DNA from: Undaria pinnatifida
Taxonomy: Eukaryota > Sar > Phaeophyceae > Laminariales > Alariaceae
Reading direction: 5' to 3'
Length of the DNA: 64,000 nucleotides
NCBI GenBank assembly: GCA_012845835.1
Contig: JABAKD010000015.1
Span: 7,221,974-7,285,973, forward strand
Positions 1 through 35,900 of the stretch are shown one piece after another. Position 1 is the stretch's first letter. Each line of letters starts with the position of its first letter. A model generated the notes under the pieces. It worked only from the letters and a program-made list of their open reading frames with translations, did no database searches and was not told where the DNA came from. The position numbers and the translations under genes were made by a program.

Positions 1-63
1 GATGCTTCTGCTTCTGCTTATGTAGTACCTGGTATGTTGGGTACCTCTGGTATATTGCACTCT

Positions 64-372
64 CAAGTACTTTTTTTTCTTCTTCTCACACTTCTACGTT
101 CCAGCTTCTGGACAAGCCATGGTCACAGGTGTCGTCCCTTCTCCCCCCCGGTTCTTGCCTTCAATTTTTATCGCGCATAGGGTTCAGCAATCCCACTGCT
201 CGTCGACTTTTCATCGAGTGTTGCTAACTCACGCTCTCGCGCTTTCCGCAAGCCAATTTGTCCGCAAGAAAAAGTCCCAACGAATGTATACGAGTAAGCA
301 CTCGGCGGGGCTCGGATTCACGAAACTGACCTATACCAGGCTCGGGGATAACCTGATACGCCGCCGGGGAAG
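64..372 (-). repeat. SINE-like repeat, copy A (inverted relative to 12111-12405)
   Basis: Read on the minus strand this block matches 12111-12405 over about 270 bp. The head, read on the minus strand, carries a pol III B-box-like GTTCGAGTCC (exact in copy B; this copy is diverged) preceded closely by an A-box-like TATAGTTCAGTG. The far end runs into an A-rich tail at about 69-90. Head promoter plus A-rich tail is the layout of a tRNA-derived SINE. The A/B box spacing is shorter than in a tRNA, so assignment to a SINE is inference. Confidence 0.5.
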
Positions 373-828
373 TATTAAAAGTATGTGTCGCACCGGTTTG
401 GACAAGCTGTATGACAGGTATCATTGCAATAGCAGTGGCGGCGGCCTCCAAAACGACGGACGCGTGGGAAATATGGCCCTCAACTCCTGCGAACACTCGT
501 ACTCGTATCGTATACTGCTGTAAATACAGCAGTGAGTAGTATTTATAGCAAGAGTAACGATGCTGCTGCGCTAAAAATATGTACCCTGCATACGAAGCTG
601 TGGTAGATTCCTTCTGGTGGATGGTATCTCGCGCAGTGCAACAGCAGCAGTACAGTAGTACCCGGTACGAGTAGTACGTAAGAAATTGAGAGTTGAGAAC
701 AATCGGTTCGACTTGTGCTGCACGAAACACAAGGAAACCCTTTTGATACTGGAATTTGCAAGGTCGTGTTGTGTAGGGTACGCACAAACCATACTCGGGG
801 TATTTACCCCGGGTATTACCCTACAAAG

Positions 829-951
829 AACTTCTGTAAGTTCTGTAGGACATTCATACCCGTACCCGAAACTTCTGGAAGTTCTGTATCACTTTCATAC
901 CTGTACCCAAAACTTCTGGATGTTCTGTAAGACTCCCATACCCTTACCCTG
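829..951. repeat. 41-bp tandem repeat, three copies
   Basis: Three diverged copies of a unit starting AACTTCTGKAWGTTCTGTA begin at 829, 870 and 911. The rest of 373-1219 shows only short motifs, then a C/T tract at 1158-1190 that can serve as the polypyrimidine tract of the acceptor at 1219. No coding segment is supported there. Confidence 0.7.
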
Positions 952-1081
952 AATCCACAAACCCTACAGAACATAACCTTTTCAATTAGTGTAGGGCACA
1001 CCCTGCCTCACTCAAGAATTCTAGTCTGGCTATAAAAAAACGTGGTCTCGCTTAACTGCTATGCCCTACAATGATAGTTGA

Positions 1082-26285
<25,204 letters not shown>

Positions 26286-26351
26286 AATGACTAATCAGCA
26301 GGTTGCAGGCGTGTAGTCGCTTTGTTCTATTACTGTTTTTTGGCCAATCAG

Positions 26352-26411
26352 GAGACCACGATGCCAAGGCATCGGTGCCACTCCTCACGAACAATGCGGA
26401 TGGATATCTAG
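26352..26411 (+). pseudogene. Ghost of RUVBL1 exon l, first tandem copy
   Basis: CACGATGCCAAGGCATCGG, CACTCCTCACGAACAATGCG and GATGGATATCTAG follow exon l with scattered substitutions, in a ~130-bp tandem unit. It keeps a stop at the same place but lies beyond the true stop codon. Confidence 0.85.
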
Positions 26412-26481
26412 TTTTGATCAAACGGAAGGCTGCGGCGCGTGTAATCCTTTTTTTTATATACTTGCTTGGTTGATGTTAAAG

Positions 26482-26546
26482 GTCACGTTGCCAAGACGTC
26501 GGTGCAACTCCTCCCAGACGATGCGGAGGGATACCTGCACCAGTTT
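26482..26546 (+). pseudogene. Ghost of RUVBL1 exon l, second tandem copy
   Basis: CACGTTGCCAAGACGTCGG, AACTCCTCCCAGACGATGCG and GGATACCTGCACCAG copy exon l but lose the TAG stop (CAG instead). Spacing to the first ghost is 127 bp. Confidence 0.85.
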
Positions 26547-26739
26547 TTTCACCAATAAAAAGGTTGTGAGCACTTGAATATATCAGAAGGCTGTGGGGAC
26601 TCTATCCCGTTTCCCTTTGAGCTAGTTTCACCAATGAAAAGACCGTGGGGGCGTGTTCACTGATTTTCTTAGTAGTTTTTCACTAGGCTACGGGATGGGA
26701 TAGCTTTCTGCGTTAGTTTGGCCATGGAGAAGAGAGAGG

Positions 26740-27312
26740 GAGTGTCCACAATAGCTACCTTTGTCGTAAAAGAAACGAAGCCCCGTGTGTCGAATAGCTA
26801 GCTAGGGCTACATAGATGGGGCTAAATAGTTTTACGCGTCGCACAGGGGCGTCGCAAAAATATCGAGCTCTGTTGTATCTGTAGCTAGCTAGGTGGCGCA
26901 CCCGAGGGGCGAGCTCTCCGATGGGATTATCTACCTGGGGTCGTCGCAAGAGTAACGATCTCCACCTGTATGCTAACTAGCCATGCATGGCTGTCGCAAA
27001 TAGAACGTGTTCTTGTAGTGGTAATGTCGCACTGACTGTGTACGGTCGTCGCTAAATGGACCCTTCTGTCTAGGTAGCTAGCCAGGACGGTCGCAAACAG
27101 AACGAGTTCCTTTGTTTTGGTCGTGGTCATGTTGCGCGCGCGCCTGCGTGCGTACGTGCATCTTTGTGGGTCGTGGAAGGCGTGGTTTGTCGTTGAGTTA
27201 TTTGTATTCTCTTCCGACAACCTACCGACGGCGGAGCTCGCTCTCACAGGAACGCATCCATTTATTATTTAAATTAGCTCTCACAGGAACGCATTCATTT
27301 ATTATTTAATTA
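26740..27312. repeat. Irregular GTCGCAAA/GCTAGCTAGG block and a 40-bp tandem pair
   Basis: GTCGC(A/T)AA and TAGCTAGCTAGG motifs recur irregularly at 26740-27110. At 27240-27312 CTCACAGGAACGCATYCATT plus TATTATTTAA is present twice. No gene was recognised from here to the copia LTR. A ~55-bp GTTGCTCGTG.ACGTT unit is duplicated at 27619 and 27660. Confidence 0.6.
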
Positions 27313-27959
27313 TTGTGTTTGCCATCGGACAATGTCATGTGTAGCATGAGCTGCAAACGTTGATCATTCACAAACACCCCAGAAAAAAGAAAATGAAGGG
27401 AAAACAATAATAAGGAGAAAAAAATTATCGTGTCTCCATTCCGTACCTACGCGCACCTTTACCAGGGATGTGGTTATATTTATTTGGCGTGTGTTCCCCA
27501 GCTCAACCCTGGTACCATAATACCATAATACCTGTTGCACAAAGTGGCGTATTGTACGTACGAGTACTCGAAGGGAGAATGTATGAAATGGTCGGAGATA
27601 CTACTCTGTTACTCTGTTGTTGCTCGTGCACGTTCAACTCAAGAGTCTCACGTGCTTGCTGTTGCTCGTGTACGTTAAACTCAAGAGTATCACGTTGCTA
27701 CTGCTGTTGTTGTGTTAGCATGTATGTATATGATGCAATACATGGGCGTAGTATGAAGTATGAAGAACACGATCACACGATCATCCTGCTTATGGTACTT
27801 TTTCCTTATTATGTTAGAAAATATTCGCTTCACCGCGGCGCGGGGGGGGGTGCCTCTTTATCCGTAGTATAATACACCAGGTAGGTAATACACAAAGCAT
27901 TCAGCAGCAGGAAAAAGCAGTAGTAGCCCATGCAGCATGTCTTTGGAACACCTGTGTTC

Positions 27960-28215
27960 CCACTTTTCGACTTGTGACACCGGTCGGGTCGACATACTCA
28001 CGCATCTGTCATATCACGGCAGCTTGCGCTGCGGGAGTAGTAACGGAGACCGCCGGTAAGGACAGCTCGCGCTATCGCTATCGCGGGAACTGAAAGACAC
28101 GCCAGCTCGCGCTGGATTGCAAAAATGCAATTGAGTTAAATCGACACACGACGTGTATAAAAATACGTGGAAGTGTGGTGAGCTTAAGCTTTATTTTTCC
28201 TCATCCGCCGGAGGA
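27960..28215 (-). repeat. ~260-bp dispersed repeat, copy B
   Basis: Reverse-complement match to 23090-23360 (see there), ending with TCATCCGCCGGAGGATAAAA. It precedes the copia element by about 80 bp. Confidence 0.75.
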
Positions 28216-28297
28216 TAAAATAAAAATCAAGACGTCTCTGGGATAACAAGTGCATCCGATGTATCCCGAAGGGGAACCTTGTATGCTGTGCAAGACT

Positions 28298-28783
28298 TGT
28301 TGGACGTACAGATTGCAAACAAGAATCCGTCGAAAAGATGGATCGGAGAATCATGGGGGTTTCGTATATGTGTGGGATGGATTTCCACAACGGGGTTTTG
28401 TGTTGTGGGTTTTTATGTGCCCGAATAATATCACTCGATTTTTCGACTTTTTTTTTGCCTCTACCTCGTGTCTTCTCTGTGTCTCTTCTACGGCTACCAC
28501 GCCAAGGGCTACCACGCCCCATCTATATTGCAAGAGCTATCACGCCTTCACCACTGCACGGCTACCACGCCTGTGTATTTACATCCCGGCTACCACGCCA
28601 CAGTTCCGAGTTCCATTTCTGGGTCATCACACCTGAGCTATCAAGCTTCACCACACACGTAAATAGGGTTATCACACCCGCCTTAGTTAGTAGTTCGTAG
28701 TTTACCGATCACCGGCTATTACGCCACCTTTCTCCTCCACCTACACCACCACCGGAGCGCCACACGTACCAACCTGCTCCACA
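28298..28783 (+). repeat. 5' LTR of the first copia element
   Basis: 486 bp, TG...CA ends. Its first 134 bp recur at 32780-32926 (with a 13-bp indel) and its last 363 bp at 37882-38244, both in direct orientation. The interior carries about ten diverged GGCTACCACGCC motifs between 28490 and 28735. Confidence 0.8.
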
Positions 28784-29017
28784 CGCGCCTCCGCTAATGC
28801 ACAACACCATGGAGGAGAGGGACGCGAGTCTTTCCCGCCAATGCACAACACCATGAAACAACAGCAGCTCCATCAGCGACTTCATCGAACATGATCGCGG
28901 ATCTAGCCAACGCCCTTCGCCAAGTACTGCAGATGACCAACGAGGGAGGGCCAACCGCCCTAACAGCAGGCACGTACGAGTCTAGACCCATCAATAGAAA
29001 TTCGTCAGAAAAATGAA

Positions 29018-30151
29018 ATGCTTGCTTGGTCTGGAAAGTCTAAGAGCGGGCAAAGTGTTGGATCAGCTTTCCGTGTTTTCCGAGGTTCTGTTCTTTCCTG
29101 GGTCTCGGCTGAAGGGTTGATGGACGTATTGAAGGGAGAACCGATACCAGTGGGGGTTCCGGATGTAGACCTGTCACGACTCAGGAGTTACTTTGGGAAG
29201 GAGAGAGTAGACAAGTCGCTCAAGCTATGGTCACAACTGATCGCAAAAATCACAGCCCAACCAGTCCAAGAAATGATTTTTGCTGCGGGGTCACCCCAAA
29301 AAGCGTGGAGGGTGTTTGATTTTCACTACGCTGTCAAAAGTGAACATGAGAGGGAAATAGCAGAGGATGAGTGGAATGAACTGAGACAGAGGGAGAGAGA
29401 GAACATCATGTCATTTTACGGTAGGGCAAAGGCCATAAGGATGAAGCTAGCATCATACGGTGATAAGCGACCAGACGCATCTATGTGCAAACATATTGCC
29501 CGTAGAATGCTACCATCTTTCAAGCTATGTATTGACCACGTGCTTCTCCTTCCCGATTTTTCGAGTCGTACCATGGAATATTTGCTCGGGAGAGCTGCTC
29601 ACGAGCTGGAGCACAATGGGAGATCAGGAGAAGAGAGAGAGGAGACAAAGCATGCCCTGACCGCAGCCGGCGTGGGTCGGGGCGACCGGTGTGGGAGGAA
29701 TGCTGGTAATCGAGGGTACGGGGAGCGCGACCGAACGTACACCTACTGCGCGCTCCACGGCGAGGGGCAAGGCCACAACACCCCCGAATGCATCGTCATG
29801 CGTCGAGAATTCGACAGATACTACGGCGACTTCCACAAATACCTGCTGACGCGGGGACTCGGGCCGTACGCCGGACGGGGAGGAGGGCGCGGGGCGGAAG
29901 GTAAATATCGACAGCAAACGTACCCAAACGACTCGGGTCCGCGTAGGAGTCAGGGCCGTTGGAGTCGGGGCCACCCGCCGGAGCAGCAGAGACCGCCGCC
30001 GCCAGGACACGGACCCGGGACTGGCGGTTATGCGAACACCTACCCCGGAGGACGTGGCCACGAGAACTGGCATCATCCTTCGGGCGGGCGCGGCCGAGGC
30101 AGGGGCGAGGGCTTCGGGCAGATGCCACCGCTAAATTTTCCGTCTAATTAG
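29018..30151 (+). CDS. Gag-like protein of the first copia element
   Basis: 377 codons. The N-terminal half is a copia-type Gag with LWSQLIAKI, SPQKAWRVF and the IMSFYGRAKAIRMKL stretch. A zinc-knuckle variant, C-x2-H-x6-H-x4-C (YCALHGEGQGHNTPEC), lies near residues 249-264, followed by a Gly/Arg-rich tail that may bind RNA. An ATG at 28891 opens a 41-codon frame (MIADLANALRQVLQMTNEGG...) that stops at 29017 and probably is the true N-terminus separated by a frameshift. The 160-residue N-terminal homology is typical of UBN2/Gag families. Expression as a full Gag is uncertain. Confidence 0.75.
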   Translation: MLAWSGKSKSGQSVGSAFRVFRGSVLSWVSAEGLMDVLKGEPIPVGVPDVDLSRLRSYFGKERVDKSLKLWSQLIAKITAQPVQEMIFAAGSPQKAWRVFDFHYAVKSEHEREIAEDEWNELRQRERENIMSFYGRAKAIRMKLASYGDKRPDASMCKHIARRMLPSFKLCIDHVLLLPDFSSRTMEYLLGRAAHELEHNGRSGEEREETKHALTAAGVGRGDRCGRNAGNRGYGERDRTYTYCALHGEGQGHNTPECIVMRREFDRYYGDFHKYLLTRGLGPYAGRGGGRGAEGKYRQQTYPNDSGPRRSQGRWSRGHPPEQQRPPPPGHGPGTGGYANTYPGGRGHENWHHPSGGRGRGRGEGFGQMPPLNFPSN

Positions 30152-30589
30152 ACGCCGAATCTTTCGCCTAATTTGCCACCTGGAAAATTTCCCAGCGCAC
30201 CGCGGCACGCTTTTGCAGCAGATTATCCGTACGAGAACGAATACATGGGATACTCGTGGTAGGGGGCAGCAGCGGGGCACTGGTCACCACCACCGACGGC
30301 GGAGTCGGGGACTCCCGAGCAGCAGCAGCAGCTCCAACAACAGCAAGAGGGCACTCCTCCTGCCACGTCTACCTCTGCTACTGCAACTCCCTCTTCTCCG
30401 GCTCCCGCAGCTCAAGCCAGCGGAGCTCCCCTGCAGCTCTTCATCGCACGTAGTGTAAAAATAGGCGGGAAGGCTCCACTTCATTCGGGGATCGGCGAAC
30501 GACTCCCTCTACACCACCCGACTCAACGTTACATGGGCGCCGCTGCCACAGTCGGGGGGGGGGGGGGGTCAGTACTGCCCCTTCCGCGC

Positions 30590-31050
30590 CAGCACCGCCC
30601 ACGCCGCCGGGGTTGTCATTCGGGATCGCCTCGAAGCCGCCCGCCGCTGCCGGTCCGCCGCCCGCGCACTCAACTAGCGCTCACACCTCGCCGCCGCCCG
30701 GACCGACTGGTATGCCGCCCACCGCTGCCGGTCCGCCGCCCGCGCACTCACCCAGCGCTCACACCTCGCCGCCGACCGGACCGTCTGGTATGCCACCCTC
30801 CGCTGATGGTCCGCCGCCCGCTCACTCACCCAGCGCTCACACCCCTCGCTCGAAGCCGCCTGCCACTGCAGGTACACCGCCTGCAGCAGCCACCTGGCCG
30901 CCACCACCGCTGCAATCGTCATCACCGCCGTCCGCGCACTCACCCAGCGCTCACACCTCGCCGCCGCCCGGACCGGCCGCTATGCCGCCCGCCGCTGCCG
31001 GTCCGCCGCCTGCGCACTCGCCCAGCGCTCACACACCGCCTGCCGCATGT
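30590..31050 (+). repeat. Proline/alanine-coding tandem repeat in copia linker
   Basis: A 60-66-bp unit encoding PPPAHSPSAHTSPPPGP is present four to five times in one open frame (30613-31221). It occupies the place where protease and integrase would be expected. Low-complexity P/S/A/H-rich linkers between integrase and RT are known in copia polyproteins, so this may be the end of that linker after a deletion. Confidence 0.65.
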
Positions 31051-31599
31051 TCGCCGATGCCGGAGTGGTCTCCCTCTTCCATTGAGGACGCCGGCTCGAC
31101 GACATCGTCATCGCCATCACCGGCAGCGACACCGGCCCCGCGAACGTACAGGAGGAGACAGCCGCCGCCGGTCACCGCAGGATATTCTTTTCGCCGCTCA
31201 CCCCCCATGCAACGAGGATGATGGGCGAGAGGGGCGACGAGCGCGTGCCGGGAAGGACCAGGTCGGAGGGTCGTCAGTTTTCAGGCGTGCCGGAAGAAGC
31301 CGTCTCTACGCCGCTGCCGGAGGCGAAGCCGTCCGACCACGGGGTAGACCTCCTATCTCATGCGAGGGAGGATGCGCTGCTGTCGCTGCTGGCCAACCGG
31401 CGGGCCCTGAACGCGCAACGAGTGCTCCTCCAGGGGCACGGATCTGGTGAGCTGGGGGGCGGAGGCAGGCAGCATGCGGGGCTAGGGGGGCGTGGAGGAG
31501 AGAAAAGGTGCACCGCCATACGACACCACGGGCGGGGAGGAGAGCGGGGGTAGCTATTGGTCGCTTGGGCCGTCGGGGCGGGGAGTACCGCTTTCGTTC

Positions 31600-32468
31600 C
31601 AGTTCGTTGGGCGAGCTCAAGTGGTACTCGGGGTGCTATTATGAGAGAGACAGGGAGGCAGAGGTTGACTATTTCGCAACAGACGTACACGGAAAAATTG
31701 GGAGAGAAGTATGGTGAGGAATGGGGCAACGCTATCCCGATTCCTACAACTTGGACTCTTTGGGGTTTTGATGTTGACGAGCCGAATGATCTGTTTCCTT
31801 TCCGAGAGTTGATCGGTGCGCTTTTGTGGATTGCCTTGTTGACCAGGCCGGATATCGCGAATTCAGTGAGGGCAGTAGCAAGGTATTGCAGTGCGCCGAA
31901 GCTGATCCACTGGAAAGCGGCACGTAGTATACTAGGGTATGCAATGAGGACGAGTTATTTTGGGATTTGCTTTCAGAAGGGGACATTAACGGGGATTAGT
32001 TTGATTTCGTTCGCAGATGCCGACTATGCTTCGCGCAGTACGGACAGGAGAAGCGTGTCGGGGGGGGTAGTGATGTGTGCGGGGGAGCCTGTCTCGTGGT
32101 ACTCCAAGACGCAGAAGTGTGTGACTCTCTCGACTACTCAGGCGGAGTGTGTGGCTATGTCGGACATGGGGAAGGGGATATTATTTTTGAGGCAGGTTTG
32201 GTGTTCTATGTTGCCGAATGCAAGGACGCCGTGCATTGCCATGTATGAGGATAACGAGGGTGCCATCCGAATCGCAAAGCACCCGATTTCGAACTCGAAC
32301 TCGGAGCACATTGACGTGAGGCATCACTTTTTGAGGGAACTGGTAGAAAGGAAGGAGGTCGAAATTATCCACGTAGCGTTGCAGTACCAGCATGCTGACT
32401 TCCTCACCAAGGCATTACCTGAGAGGGAGTTTGAGTTTCACCCGGGGATAGTGATGAATTTGATGTGA
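31600..32468 (+). pseudogene. Truncated reverse transcriptase C-terminus and RNase H, copia type
   Basis: RT homology begins only at LGELKWYSGC (about 31605) in one frame. A +1 shift near 31655 moves to RLTISQQTYTEKL in the main frame, which continues to 32468. Visible are LIGALLWIALLTRPDI, then RNase H FADADYASRSTDRRSVSG, STTQAECVAMSD, YEDNEGAIRIAKHP and SEHIDVRHHFLRE, all typical of copia. The RT palm with its YVDD box is missing. The RNase H acidic residues are still present. With no protease or integrase this is a defective remnant. Confidence 0.85.
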
Positions 32469-32779
32469 TTTCTCTCTCGGATAGCGTTTGATTTTCTGAC
32501 TTTCTATTTCTTACATGTTTCTTTGTTTTGTTTTCTGATGTATCTTTATGAGGGTTCAAGGACTTGCATTCGAATTGATCGATGGAAAATACTGAATAGC
32601 GTTTGAGTTTTAATGGCCATGGACGTGATGAGAATGGATTTGAGTGTTTTTGCAAATGCAACATTTTTTTGTTTTCCGGACTTGAGTAAAGAAAAACTTT
32701 GCAGTATTTTGGTATCTGGGAATGCACGTTTTAACAAGGTAGTCTGGATAAATCATCACAATGTTGCGAGTAGGGGGGC

Positions 32780-32926
32780 TGTTGGACGTACTCACTCCAT
32801 TGTCAGATTGCAAACAAGAATCCGTCGAAAAGATGGATCGGAGAATTATGGGGGTTTCGTATATGTGTGGGATGGATTTTCACAACGGGGTTTTGTGTTG
32901 TGGGTTTTTATGTGCCCGAATAATAT
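32780..32926 (+). repeat. 3' LTR of the first copia element, left part
   Basis: Begins TGTTGGACGTA directly after GTAGGGGGGC (polypurine tract) and matches 28298-28431, ending CCGAATAATAT where the nested insertion starts. Confidence 0.85.
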
Positions 32927-35900
32927 GGCGAGTCTTGAACGTACCGGGCCAGATCTGCTTTGCATTGACCAATCATAGAGCTTTATTTGCTTTGCATCGT
33001 AATGCACCCATTGTATCGAAACCCCATTTTGCTTTGCACTGACCAATCAGAAGGCTCTATTCTGCTTTGCATTTGCTTTGCATCGCGCCGCAATTCAAAC
33101 TGCTCTGCACGCTCCCCACTCGAACACTACCCACATTTTAGAAGCTCGAATGCCCTTCTACACACATTCCTGGAATGTCATGAGCTGGGTATCACCGTGC
33201 ACATACCGGTAGACCCTAATAAGCCAACGTTTTCGGTGAGGATGGCCCCCTGCGTCGACAACCACCACCGCCAAAAAAGCGATACAGATCGGGTCTAGTT
33301 GGAGCGACACTGGAGCTTTGTGAGTAGAAGGGTGATGCTTTCGCTGGTACTTTTATGCGCTTGATTGGTTGTGTATCGTTGTCTCGTAGGCCTCGTTTGA
33401 CTAGATTCTGGTCAGGTTTGTAGGCGGGGTCTTCGTACGCTCCATTGCACGAATACATAGCACACGGATACAACCAGTGCACGAAACAGCAGCTACCAAC
33501 TAACTGCTGTGTTGCAACAACAATAGGCCGCGGACAGCGGCGGTAACAGTACTAGGTACGCCGCAGAGGGTAACAGACTGCTGGGGTTGCTACTGTACAG
33601 TGGTAGAGGTAACGCACATTGCTTTGAGCGACTGCTGCGGCGGTCGCGGCTGCTGTCTGCGGCATCCTATTATTGCACGCGTTGAGCACAGTCATCGCGT
33701 AGTCACATGTGGAGGATATTGGCGGAAAAAGGTTCACCATCAACAGCAACGCGTGACAGCGGCAGCAGCGGCAACTGGGTTGCTACATGTATAGAGTGAT
33801 AGAAGCTGTGTCAATTACTCTTTTAGACCTCTGCTGCTGCTGCTACTGCTACTGCTACTGCTGCTGCTGTGTCCTTCTTCTACGGCTACTGCTGCTGCTG
33901 CCCGCGGCTTCCCAACGCACGTACCGTATTGCCGGACAACATGCACACCGCGCACGTAGTCGATATACTGTTTTCCCAGGTGTGGAATAACAGCGGCAGT
34001 GATAGGCATGTCAACAGCAACTGTCACATGAAGCAGCAGTAGCCGCTGCAAAAGCTGGGGTTTATGCTGTACAGTATCAGTAGTAGCTGTGTCGGTTCCG
34101 CTAGCTGTTGAGGATGTTGTTGCTGTTGTTTACGGTGTCCTCCTGTTCGTATCGCCGAGCAACTGTCGCCGTATACTTACGTACACTTACACAGATTGTC
34201 CAAGTACACAGGTTGTTAAGTGCACAGGTACTGTACTCTGGTTGGTAGGAACCTCAAGTCATCCAAGATAGGAGTCAGCAGCATCTGTACAGCACCGTTT
34301 CTCTCTTCGCCCTTGCTTCTTGAAAAAAAATGCTGATAGATTGATGGGATCCTCAACACCGAAGCATCCATCGGGAGCACAATACGGCCTTTGGCAGGAG
34401 TGAGAAACGCGGACAAGGGGAAAGAATTTCGCCACGTTAAGGTGAGGTTGACTGGTTGTCGAGTAGATGGCGCGAAGGGACGATTCGTTCATGTCTCGTT
34501 CAGGCTTGAGCAACGTGCACCGCAACGCGTGTGATGCGTCACGTTCTACCGTGGACGTTCATCTCTTGAACTTGTTTCCATCCCATACCTCACATCCTTT
34601 CACGTTCTTCCTCTCCTCAGATGTACAGTATTGGCGTAATGGCGTCCAGACTATTTCTGCCTGCTGACGTGTGACTGGTGATGCTGTTCCCTACCACTCT
34701 TTTAGGACGTTGCGCGGTGGGCGTGAAGGCCACCACGCGCACCGATCGTGCGCCTGTTCGTGGAGTGGGGCTCAGAGCCGTGACGGACGACATCGGCGCA
34801 AAACCATGCATAGCATTCCCGGGGAGAGCGATGCGGTGAAAGTCAGTTGTAAATGTTCATGTGCTCTCCCCATGTAATACACTTCTACGTTCAGTTTTCA
34901 ATTTTGTTGCTTGAATCCAAAACCGCCCCGTCAGTGTGAAATATGCATTAATGAGCATACCGCCGTTGGCCCCTTGATGTTTTCTACTTTCTTTGTGGTC
35001 GAATCTGTCCGGCCGCCACTGTTTTGGTATGACAAGGCAGCGAGTCAAGCAGAAGACGCCCGTTGGGCCGGAAGAAAATGATACTTCGCGCAGTCGTTCT
35101 GTCCTAGCAAGCACAGTGATACGTTAGGTTGTGCTGGTAAGTTTCAAACCTTCCGGCGTGTCATATATCGTGTCGGGGTTGAGTACCAATTTACTCAAAA
35201 AACACTTGAAGAATCACAGGTGACAAAGATAAAGATTGCGCTTGGAGTGCGAACCATGTGAGCGAGTACAATGAGGTCGCGTCTCAGGGGCCTTTTTTTT
35301 CCTTGTTTCGTGCGTGTACCTGGGATTGCAAACGATTGCTTGCCTCGTACGCCATGACCGGTTGGCGGAAATATCGCCTTGCTGCTTGTCGCCCGTCCCC
35401 AAAATCTGTCTTCCTATAATCCCAATTTCCAGCGCCCCAGACGGCGAGTCTCAGTTGGAGCCCCCGACAAAATTAAGCCGGGTGCGGAAGACCTTGGCCT
35501 ATTGGATCCGGCCTTCGATTTTATCTCATCAAGGTGAGTTTAGACGTGCTTGCGCCGGGGGGGACGGGGGGGGGCTGCATAGCTATGGGTAGACAATACA
35601 AAGAAATATCTTGGACAGGGCGGCTCGATTGCTTCGTAGATCATTGGGGCTATACCGTTGTACGGCGCCACACAAAGTTTGACCGCATTGACTATAATTG
35701 GCTCACTGTCATGACCGCAATAAAAGTGCGACTTCGGTATGGTTGGGATCTTTGGAGATCGTCAATTAATAAGTCAACTCACCTGGGCGCAGTCAGCATC
35801 GTCGAAAACTATTGTTTGCGTGCCATCGCGTATGATGTCTTCATATTTAGCGAAGTAGTACAGTAGGCATATGCCGGAGGGGGGCGTGCTAAGCTCAACG

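Noticed and set aside
34857-35114. Minus-strand 85-codon frame inside the nested insertion
   Set aside because: No recognisable motif, no splice context, and length within chance for this base composition.
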